From: Amphibacillus sediminis NBRC 103570
GTDB lineage: Bacteria; Bacillota; Bacilli; Bacillales; Amphibacillaceae
Length of the DNA: 64,000 nucleotides
Direction of reading: 5' to 3'
NCBI RefSeq assembly: GCF_001552275.1
Contig: NZ_BCQW01000014.1
Coordinates: 19,440 to 83,439 of the forward strand
In this document: positions 57,318 to 64,000 of the stretch, piece after piece
How positions within the stretch are numbered: position 1 is the first letter of the stretch
How the letters are laid out: every line of letters starts with the position of its first letter
Translations under genes and position numbers: made by a program
Notes under the pieces: model-generated
Seen by the model: only the letters and a program-made list of their open reading frames with translations
What the model was told of the DNA's origin: nothing
Database searches by the model: none

Positions 57318-57548
57318 TTTTATCGCAGGGTAACTGGCTGGGGCTGCGATTACTCGCCCCATCGAAGGGCTTTTGTAAGACTTCTACTTCAAGAAGTAAG
57401 GGAACACGTCATCTCTAAGTAGGAGATCCAACAGCCAGTAACGGCCCAATTGGTTCAACTAACGAGAGAGGAAGCTGACTCGTATCGTAACGTCTACACG
57501 AGCACATCCTATCCGTCGATTCCCCCACTGAACGAAGTTTCACTTTAT
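57318..57548 (-). repeat. DR1 copy 17 (full length, weakened stem I)
   Basis: Domain II complete; in domain I the distal stem arm is deleted (CAACTAACGAGAGAGGAAGC), so the CCCCCACTGAACG arm has no partner. Lies between divergent dapF and yutI. Confidence 0.9.
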
Positions 57549-57700
57549 TGTAAACAAATACCCCATCTAGTCTAAATCTTTAGCGGATCATGATTCTACT
57601 CTAGTGTACAACGGCTATTGGTGTATGCGCGAATTAAATACTTCTTTAAGTGATAAAAAAGTGTTATACTATTACAAGGAAGACAGAAAGGAGTAGATGG

Positions 57701-57928
57701 ATGATGCAAGAACAACAAGTACAAGAAGTTTTAAATAAATTACGTCCATTCTTACTACGTGATGGTGGCGATGTTGAATTAATCGAAGTAGAAGATGGCA
57801 TTGTTCGTCTTCGCTTGATGGGTGCATGTGGCAATTGCCCAAGCTCAACAATAACGCTTAAGGCAGGAATTGAACGTGCTCTTGTCGCTGAAGTTCCTGG
57901 TGTACGTGAAATCGAGCAAGTTTTTTAA
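57701..57928 (+). CDS. yutI: NifU-like Fe-S scaffold YutI
   Basis: A 75-residue protein made of the NifU C-terminal domain, with cluster-binding CxxC in [15 protein letters not shown]. Scaffold or carrier for Fe-S clusters. ATG 57701 follows AAAGGAG by 7 bases; the 17-codon extension upstream overlaps the promoter (TATACT near 57665). Own strong terminator. Confidence 0.93.
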   Translation: MMQEQQVQEVLNKLRPFLLRDGGDVELIEVEDGIVRLRLMGACGNCPSSTITLKAGIERALVAEVPGVREIEQVF

Positions 57929-57943
57929 TAACAACCAAAATCA

Positions 57944-57995
57944 GAACGCTCAACATTTAAGATCGTGGTCTTAAATGTTGAGCGTTTTTTGTTTT
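57944..57995 (+). terminator. Terminator after yutI
   Basis: AACGCTCAACATTTAAGA pairs with TCTTAAATGTTGAGCGTT, then TTTTG. 18-bp perfect stem. Confidence 0.93.
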
Positions 57996-58054
57996 AAGCA
58001 TCGGATTGGCTTGATCTAAGATAATCTTAACAAATACTGAAAAGAAGCTTTCGT

Positions 58055-58957
58055 TTAAACTTTCATATTCTGAAGTTGTACCTGTACCCCACTGTGATCA
58101 GGCTCAAGTATGCACCAATCGAAATCATTATATTGTCTCTGCCACTCCGATAGATGGTCCGAAATCACATGCCGAGAAGCAAGTGCGATCATTGTTGGAC
58201 CTGCACCACTAAGATACGTCCCATAAACATGATCTGTAAGAATGCCTTCTAATTGTTGATAGTGAGGAATCAGTGCTTTTCGATATGGTTGATGAAATTT
58301 ATCTTTTTTCATCATCTGACCTAGTAATGCCCAATCACCTTGACAAATAGCTGCAATACTTACATTCGCAATACTACTTGCTTGCACGCCATCCTCAAAG
58401 GTAAAGCTTTTGGGTAAGACAGCTCGTGCTTCCTTTGTTTTCAGTTCAAAGGGAGGAATCATGGCAAGAAATACGAGATCACTTTTAAGCTCTACTCTGA
58501 TCATATCTAAAGCATTGTCATAATGACCAATGACACACCCACCAAGAGTAGCTGGAGCAACATTATCAGGGTGTCCCTCAATTTCTGTTGCCCATAATAC
58601 TTTTTCTTGACTGGTTAAATTCAAGCTAAGCAATTGATTAGCTAACTCTATTCCGGCAACAATTGCCGTCGCACTACTTCCTAATCCCCTTGCCAATGGA
58701 ATATCACTTGTTAATTCGACACGACAGGCAGGAAGCTTTTGATCACTATATCGATTAGCTGTTTGCTTCGCTATCTGATATATTAAATTGTCTTGATCAG
58801 TCGGAATCAGATCTAAATATTGAGAATGGCTAATAAATGACCATTCGTTTGCTGGCTGTACGTCTATTGTCAAATATAAATTAAGTGCTACCCCAACAGA
58901 ATCAAAGCCTGCTCCTAGATTAGCTGTCGTGGCAGGTACTTTTATCTGTAGACTCAT
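58055..58957 (-). CDS. thrB: Homoserine kinase
   Basis: A 300-residue GHMP kinase: [18 protein letters not shown] at the start, ATP loop [30 protein letters not shown] near the C-terminus. Phosphorylates homoserine for threonine synthesis. Its ATG overlaps the thrC stop by 4 bp, third gene of hom-thrC-thrB. Confidence 0.97.
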   Translation of the reverse strand: MSLQIKVPATTANLGAGFDSVGVALNLYLTIDVQPANEWSFISHSQYLDLIPTDQDNLIYQIAKQTANRYSDQKLPACRVELTSDIPLARGLGSSATAIVAGIELANQLLSLNLTSQEKVLWATEIEGHPDNVAPATLGGCVIGHYDNALDMIRVELKSDLVFLAMIPPFELKTKEARAVLPKSFTFEDGVQASSIANVSIAAICQGDWALLGQMMKKDKFHQPYRKALIPHYQQLEGILTDHVYGTYLSGAGPTMIALASRHVISDHLSEWQRQYNDFDWCILEPDHSGVQVQLQNMKV

Positions 58958-60015
58958 GAGGGAACACGACCAAGTATTTCTTGCATAACCAATGCTTGAT
59001 CATTCTCTAACACAACTGGCTTAACATCACTATATTCAATAGCCGTTTGTGGATCCTTCAAACCATTTCCAGTTAGGACACACACTACAGTAGCTCCTTT
59101 GTCTACTTGCCCCTGATCTAATGCTTTTAATAAACCAGCAACTGAAGCATTAGAAGCTGGTTCAGCAAAGATCCCTTCATTGGCTGCCATCCACTGATAG
59201 GCTTCAATCATTTGGTCATCAGTTATTTCATCGATCGTTCCTTTGGATTCATCACGAGCTTTAACTGCATGCTCCCAGCTAGCTGGATTACCAATTCTAA
59301 TTGCTGTCCCAACAGTCTCAGGGTTTTCAAAGACCCGATCATGTACAATTGCAGCAGCACCACTTGCCTCATAGCCCATCATTTTAGGCAGACCAGTTGC
59401 TTTCTCTTGATTATACTCTTTAAATCCCTTCCAATAGGCCGTAATATTTCCTGCATTTCCAACGGGAATAAATAAATAGTCAGGGGCAGCTCCAAGTCCA
59501 TCACAGATTTCGAAGGCGGCTGTTTTTTGTCCCTCGATACGATAGGGATTAACTGAATTGACTAATGTGATCGTATCTTGCTCCCCTAATTTACGTACAA
59601 TCCGTAGCGCATCATCAAAATTCCCTTTGATTGAGTAAATCTCTGCTCCATACATGACTGCTTGTGCAAGCTTCCCTTGAGCAATTTTCCCTTCCGGAAT
59701 AACAATGATTGATCGTAACCCAGCACGGGCAGCGAAAGCAGCTGCTGAAGCAGAGGTATTACCCGTTGAGGCACAAATAACTGTTTTGGACCCGTCCTCA
59801 ATCGCTTTGGCAATGGCCATCACCATTCCGCGATCCTTAAATGAGCCTGTTGGATTTGCTCCCTCAATCTTTGCATAGGCATTAATTCCGTACTTTTTTG
59901 ATAATTTCTCTAACTTAATTAATGGCGTATTACCTTCGTGTAAGCTAATCATTGGTGTTTGTTCATTTATAGGTAAGTATGCTTTATACTCTTGTAGTAG
60001 TCCTTGCCAAGCCAT
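58954..60015 (-). CDS. thrC: Threonine synthase
   Basis: A 353-residue PLP enzyme of fold type II. The PLP lysine is in [32 protein letters not shown] and [18 protein letters not shown] (phosphate loop) follow. Converts phosphohomoserine to threonine. RBS AAGGAGAGG; follows hom by 3 bp. Confidence 0.97.
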   Translation of the reverse strand: MAWQGLLQEYKAYLPINEQTPMISLHEGNTPLIKLEKLSKKYGINAYAKIEGANPTGSFKDRGMVMAIAKAIEDGSKTVICASTGNTSASAAAFAARAGLRSIIVIPEGKIAQGKLAQAVMYGAEIYSIKGNFDDALRIVRKLGEQDTITLVNSVNPYRIEGQKTAAFEICDGLGAAPDYLFIPVGNAGNITAYWKGFKEYNQEKATGLPKMMGYEASGAAAIVHDRVFENPETVGTAIRIGNPASWEHAVKARDESKGTIDEITDDQMIEAYQWMAANEGIFAEPASNASVAGLLKALDQGQVDKGATVVCVLTGNGLKDPQTAIEYSDVKPVVLENDQALVMQEILGRVPS

Positions 60016-60018
60016 TTA

Positions 60019-61311
60019 TTATTCCTCTCCTTCTACCCGATAATGACTAATTAATCGTTCTACAACCGCTAGCTCTCCTAATGCTTGCAAACTTTTCAGT
60101 AGCTGTTCTTGACTAATTTTATGTGTAATCATTACAATTTCAGCTCGACCATCCTTATCTCCTGGAAGCTGAAGAATCTTAGCAAAGCTAACTTGATTAG
60201 TCGTAAACACATTTGTTATTTCTTGAAAAGCACCTGCTTGATCCTCGACATCTAACCGGATAAAATGCCGTGAATACTTTTCAGAGTCTGTTTTTAATTG
60301 TCGCTCATATTGTGGATCAATATAAGTATTTCCACTAATACCAAGTCTGATGTTTCGAACAACTTCCATTAAATCTGATACAACCGCTGTTGCTGTCGGT
60401 AAACTCCCAGCTCCTGGTCCATAAAACATCGTTTCACCAACAGCCTCACCGTGAACGTAAACGGCATTATATTCGTTTTTAACTAATGCTAAAGGATGAT
60501 CTTGAGGCAGTAGAGTCGGCTCAACAGCTACCTCTGTTTTATGGTCATCCATTGAGGCAATTCCAATTAATTTAATGGTATAACCTAGACTTTTAGCAAA
60601 ATTAATATCATCAGATGTAATGTGACGTATTCCTTTTACATCAACATCATCTAAATTTAACTCCATTTTGAATGCTAAATTAGCTAGAAGCAACATTTTC
60701 CGAGCAGCATCTAGTCCATCTACATCAGAGCTAGGATCAGCTTCCGCAAAGCCAAGCTCTTGCGCTTCTTGCAAGACTTCTTTATAAGGAAGACCTTCAT
60801 CGGTCATTTTAGTCATAATATAGTTGGTGGTTCCATTAACAATTCCCATAACCTTCTGAATGTGATCAGAAGCTAAGCCATCTACAAGAGTCCGAACAAT
60901 CGGAATTCCACCGGCAATACTCGCATCATATAAGATATCGCAATGGTTCTCTTTTGCTAACCGTAATAGCTTCTGACCATAAACGGCCATTAAGTCTTTA
61001 TTTGCGGTGACTATATGTTTTTTTTGATTTAGTGCCTGTTCTAATAATTGATTTGTTTGTTCAATTCCCCCCATTACTTCAACAATGACATCAATATCCT
61101 GATTGTTGACCAGTTCATCGGGGTTATCGGTTAACCATTTTCGATCAATAATCACATCACGTGGTTTTGCCAAATCATTAACTAAAATTTTCACAATTTC
61201 AATTTCACAACCAAGCTTATGTCGAATTCTCTCTTGATGATCTTGTAATACTCTAACGACTCCGGTGCCCACAGTTCCTAACCCACATAAGCCTATTTTA
61301 ATTGTATTCAT
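60019..61311 (-). CDS. hom: Homoserine dehydrogenase
   Basis: A 430-residue enzyme: NAD(P)-binding GLCGLGTVGTGVVRVL, catalytic region GIVNGTTNYIMTKM and LGFAEADPSSDVDGLDAARK, and a C-terminal ACT domain (about 350-425; FIRLDVEDQAGAFQEITNVF) for threonine feedback. First gene of the threonine operon. RBS GGGGGAGG. Confidence 0.98.
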   Translation of the reverse strand: MNTIKIGLCGLGTVGTGVVRVLQDHQERIRHKLGCEIEIVKILVNDLAKPRDVIIDRKWLTDNPDELVNNQDIDVIVEVMGGIEQTNQLLEQALNQKKHIVTANKDLMAVYGQKLLRLAKENHCDILYDASIAGGIPIVRTLVDGLASDHIQKVMGIVNGTTNYIMTKMTDEGLPYKEVLQEAQELGFAEADPSSDVDGLDAARKMLLLANLAFKMELNLDDVDVKGIRHITSDDINFAKSLGYTIKLIGIASMDDHKTEVAVEPTLLPQDHPLALVKNEYNAVYVHGEAVGETMFYGPGAGSLPTATAVVSDLMEVVRNIRLGISGNTYIDPQYERQLKTDSEKYSRHFIRLDVEDQAGAFQEITNVFTTNQVSFAKILQLPGDKDGRAEIVMITHKISQEQLLKSLQALGELAVVERLISHYRVEGEE

Positions 61312-61365
61312 CAGAACGCCTCCCCCTGTATACGATTAGTGTACATCTGTTTATTTATAGTGGAC

Positions 61366-61394
61366 ATTATACCTTTCCTACGATATAGTTTCAA
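61366..61394 (-). promoter_or_regulatory. Promoter of hom-thrC-thrB
   Basis: TTGAAA (61389-61394), 17 bp, TATAAT (61366-61371), minus strand. About 50 nt leader; no leader RNA recognised. Confidence 0.8.
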
Positions 61395-61571
61395 GGTTTA
61401 ATTTATTTAAATTTCAGAAAAATATAATTTCTTCTTTATTTAAGCTTAGAATGATGATCTCTTCCTTTATATGCATTTTGCAATAGAAGCTGTCATAATA
61501 GATGCACATAGACTCGTTTTTACTATGCCAAAACTTTGATCTTTCATTCCCGATCTTACACGCACTCGCTT

Positions 61572-61768
61572 AATCAAATGCACCTTGGCATCTTTGCGCC
61601 CAAATTTTATCGGGCTTGGCTTGATAAATTCCCGCTGAAAATCTGTCGCATCCGCCGAGGGCTTTAACTTTATTCTGCCAAGTTTTTTTTGCCCAACTGA
61701 ACGGTATAGATATTTGCATTCAGCTCACCACAATAGCAGGGGGAGACTTCTGCTGAATCAAGTTAAAT
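61572..61768 (+). repeat. DR2 copy 3
   Basis: About 197 bp, same order of blocks as copy 2: AAATGCACC-TTGGCATCTTT, CCCGCTGAAAATCTGTCGC, ATCCGCCGAGGGCTTTAAC, TTTATTCTGCC, CCAACTGAACGG, end hairpin region AGACTTCTGCTGAATC and AAGTTAAA. No attached gene. Confidence 0.75.
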
Positions 61769-61964
61769 TCTACTTAGTATCGTTGTTGATTGTTTGGTTT
61801 TCTATAGGTTAATTAGCTATATTGTGATCAAGGTAATACCATTATTTATTAGTCGAGAAACACTTTTTTCATCTTTATGAAATATCTCATAAATTTACGT
61901 TTTATAACCTAGTTTTTCGGGTATAATCAGTGTTATATTTATAGACAGAAAGAGTGGAGATAAC

Positions 61965-62474
61965 ATGTCTGAACAAAAGCCAAAAACAGATTTAGAAAAG
62001 AAAGCACGTGAGCTACTTAAAGAGCGTGGTGTTACGTTAGAGGATATTGGGGAGCTTGTTTATTACCTTCAATCACCTTACCATGATCATCTTTCAATGG
62101 ATGTTTGCATTGAAAATGTCGATAAGGTATTGAGTAAGCGTGAGGTCCAGAACGCAGTTTTGACAGGGATTCAACTTGATGTTCTTGCAGAACAGAATCA
62201 ATTGATGTCACCTTTACAAGAAACCATCGCTACTGATGAGGGTTTATATGGCGTTGACGAGATTATTGCATTGTCAATTGTTAATGTCTATGGTTCAATT
62301 GGGTTTACGAACTATGGATTTATAGACAAACAAAAACCTGGTATTTTGAAGCAGTTAAACGATAAATCAACTGGAGAATGCCATACTTTTCTTGATGATA
62401 TCGTTGGGGCTGTAGCCGCAGCTGCTTCGAGTCGGTTGGCACATAGTGAAGCAAAAGATGAAGAATTAGATTAG
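61965..62474 (+). CDS. yutG: Phosphatidylglycerophosphatase A-like protein YutG
   Basis: A 169-residue protein of the YutG/PgpA-like family: charged N-terminal helices, then the conserved YGVDEIIALSIVNVYGSIGFTNYGFIDK and CHTFLDDIVGAVAAAASSRLAH. Proposed to act on phosphatidylglycerophosphate, but it has no membrane segments here; the reaction is inferred. RBS AGTGGAG. Confidence 0.85.
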   Translation: MSEQKPKTDLEKKARELLKERGVTLEDIGELVYYLQSPYHDHLSMDVCIENVDKVLSKREVQNAVLTGIQLDVLAEQNQLMSPLQETIATDEGLYGVDEIIALSIVNVYGSIGFTNYGFIDKQKPGILKQLNDKSTGECHTFLDDIVGAVAAAASSRLAHSEAKDEELD

Positions 62475-62544
62475 AATAGAGGCGAGGCTATGCCTCAATC
62501 ATTGCATTTTTACTCACCCTTATACCAAACATGTTCTCATAAGT

Positions 62545-62578
62545 GGACCCACTAATAACCAAAGGTGGGTCCTATTTT
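62545..62578 (+). terminator. Terminator after yutG
   Basis: GGACCCAC pairs with GTGGGTCC, then TATTTT. Confidence 0.75.
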
Positions 62579-62611
62579 AGAAGCAATTCTATATGAAAAA
62601 GCTATGAGTAT

Positions 62612-62887
62612 TTAGCCATCAATACGTTTCACAATAAAATAAGCACAACCGAAATTACAATATTCGTATAGATAGTCATCTATCGTGCTTGCTTTCGTAT
62701 CAAAAGTAGCCTTCGTGTTCTGGTCATCATAAAATCCCTTTAAACGAAGTTGCTCATATCCCCAGTCCCCTACAATAAAGTCATATTTTGCTAAAATATC
62801 TGTAAACCTTTCGGTAAATGCCTCTTCAACAAAACCATTTCGATAGTCCTCAATCACTTGATAAGTTAGACCTTCTACTTGAATCAT
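62612..62887 (-). CDS. yutD: YutD family protein (DUF1027)
   Basis: A 91-residue protein with the YutD signature YDFIVGDWGYEQLRLKGFYD and a C-terminal YLYEYCNFGCAYFIVKRI. Function unknown; conserved beside lipoate and yun genes in Bacillaceae. RBS AAGGAGTATAAATC. Confidence 0.9.
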   Translation of the reverse strand: MIQVEGLTYQVIEDYRNGFVEEAFTERFTDILAKYDFIVGDWGYEQLRLKGFYDDQNTKATFDTKASTIDDYLYEYCNFGCAYFIVKRIDG

Positions 62888-63044
62888 GATTTATACTCCT
62901 TTGTTGAATCCGTTATCTAAGAATGAATAGCTTTATTTTATCATAACGACCTAACGATCGACTAGTCGCCACTAAAATTTCGACTCATCTTTTTTAAAAA
63001 ATCGTGCATATTAAAGCTGATAGGACAATGAGGAGGATTTAATC

Positions 63045-63986
63045 GTGAAGAAATATTTGTTTATATTCATACTTGTTTGCCTTCTAGGTCCTCCTATTGC
63101 TTCTCAGGCAGATGAAGAGGATCTCGATTTAGAAAGGCTGACTTTATATAAAAAGACTCAAGCTTTAACTCACGTACCATGGTACTATTTAGCAGCGATT
63201 GACCAATACGAGCGTCAAATCCATCAATTCGATCAAAATCAGACAATAGCCATTACCTTTCCTCCACATCAGTGGTTTGGTCCTGGTAATGTGACAGGTA
63301 GTACGGACATCACTCAAATAGCCATACACAACGGAATCGGTCGAGATGGTGATGGTGACAATAAAGCTGACCCTACCAATGAAACAGACCAACTGTATAC
63401 GATGGCTCATTACTTACTACAATACGGTTTAACGGAACAAGCCATTCATCATGCCTTGTGGGATTATTATCAAAGACCATTAGCTGTAAAAACCATTAGT
63501 CAAAATGCCAAAATATATAAACAATATAATACAGTTAAACTCAATGAACGAGCCTTTCCTATCCCTAAGCATTTCAATTACAGCTACCGTAGTACATGGG
63601 GGGATGCCCGTGGCTTTGGTGGTCGTCGCATCCATGAAGGGACAGATATTTTTGCCGATTATGGCACACCCGTTCGAGCAACGACATACGGCACCATCGA
63701 AATTAAAGGCTGGAATAAGTATGGGGGATGGCGGATTGGAATGCGAGATTTAAACAATGTCTATCATTATTTTGCTCATCTGAGTGGCTTTGAAGAAGGT
63801 ATAGAAGTGGGGGATATTGTTGAACCAGGACAAGTACTTGGCTATGTTGGTTCCTCGGGCTACGGCCCACCTGGAACCTCAGGTAAATTCCCGCCACACC
63901 TCCATTATGGGCTTTATAAAGACAATGGAGAGAATGAATGGGCTTTTGATCCCTATCCATCATTAAGACGATGGGAAGCCCAATAA
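63045..63986 (+). CDS. lytH: M23 endopeptidase YunA (LytH type)
   Basis: A 313-residue secreted protein: signal peptide (residues 1-22, ending IASQADE), a middle domain with a D-rich stretch NGIGRDGDGDNKADPTNETD, and a C-terminal LytM/M23 domain with the zinc motifs GGRRIHEGTDIFA and PPHLHYGLY. B. subtilis LytH is a sporulation-specific L-Ala-D-Glu endopeptidase that trims spore cortex side chains. Start GTG follows GAGGAGG. Gene position next to yutD agrees. Confidence 0.88.
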   Translation: MKKYLFIFILVCLLGPPIASQADEEDLDLERLTLYKKTQALTHVPWYYLAAIDQYERQIHQFDQNQTIAITFPPHQWFGPGNVTGSTDITQIAIHNGIGRDGDGDNKADPTNETDQLYTMAHYLLQYGLTEQAIHHALWDYYQRPLAVKTISQNAKIYKQYNTVKLNERAFPIPKHFNYSYRSTWGDARGFGGRRIHEGTDIFADYGTPVRATTYGTIEIKGWNKYGGWRIGMRDLNNVYHYFAHLSGFEEGIEVGDIVEPGQVLGYVGSSGYGPPGTSGKFPPHLHYGLYKDNGENEWAFDPYPSLRRWEAQ

Positions 63987-64000
63987 GATAAAACAGACGA

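Noticed and set aside
1233..57548. CRISPR array
   Set aside because: The repeats are about 245 bp, widely dispersed and not regularly spaced with spacers; no cas gene is present.
1233..57548. DR1 as a classical DDE-type MITE
   Set aside because: End similarity is weak (8 of 10 bp) and no target duplication is visible apart from the constant TAAA. Not excluded, but not supported well enough to state.

Overview
This 64 kb window is low-GC Gram-positive chromosome from a member of the Bacillaceae. Evidence is strong AGGAGG-type ribosome sites, frequent TTG/GTG starts, T-box and FMN leader RNAs, and gene blocks that follow the Bacillus subtilis ytp-ytf, leuS-ytqA, asnB-metK-ytl, yug, yui-yum and yut-thr-yun neighbourhoods in nearly the same order. 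A YunA/LytH-type peptidase and a YtpB-type terpene synthase suggest a spore-forming ancestry. The exact genus cannot be fixed from the sequence; a halophilic/alkaliphilic genus such as Amphibacillus is only a guess.

Layout. 0-16 kb: the start of sftA, then ytpR-ytpQ, a thioredoxin-like gene and an EIIC-like membrane protein, an M42 peptidase (ytoP), ytzB, trmB, ytmP, ytlQ-thpR, ytzE, an RsuA-type pseudouridine synthase, murJ/ytgP and ytfP. 16-18 kb: a GntR/YtrA-type regulator with an ABC transporter and a candidate palindromic operator. 19-34 kb: leuS with a leucine T-box, ytqA-mnmM, ytpB, a C39-like peptidase, asnB, metK, a nitrate/sulfonate/pyrimidine-type ABC transporter (ytlA-C-D) behind an unassigned structured leader, and ytkD. 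34-46 kb: a Y-family polymerase, an orphan atypical response regulator, ribU under an FMN riboswitch, a second M42 peptidase, a K+ channel, pgi, yuzA, yugI, patB and an orphan HPr. 46-64 kb: deoD, bioY with a BirA-like operator, yuiD, NDH-2 (yumB), ferredoxin-NADP reductase (yumC), a TetR-ABC exporter island with two operators, yutM, dapF, yutI, hom-thrC-thrB, yutG, yutD and yunA.

The feature that ordinary annotation would miss is a very dense family of structured intergenic repeats, here called DR1: 17 copies in 64 kb, about 5% of the window, unit about 245 bp, GC-richer than its surroundings. Each copy is built from two hairpin domains with constant ends (ATAAAGTGAAAC at one end, CAGTTACACTGCGATAAA at the other). 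Copies differ by clean loss of particular hairpins. They lie only between genes, often within 0-15 bp of a stop codon or a few bp from an intrinsic terminator; one supplies the stop codon of ytpR and one sits in the ribU leader between the FMN riboswitch terminator and the gene. A second, rarer family (DR2, three long copies and one short) looks like right ends of IS200/IS605-type elements and may be ωRNA-like. No transposase, TnpB or IscB gene is present, so both families would have to be mobilised, or used, in trans.

No tRNA, rRNA, CRISPR array, prophage or complete insertion sequence was seen.
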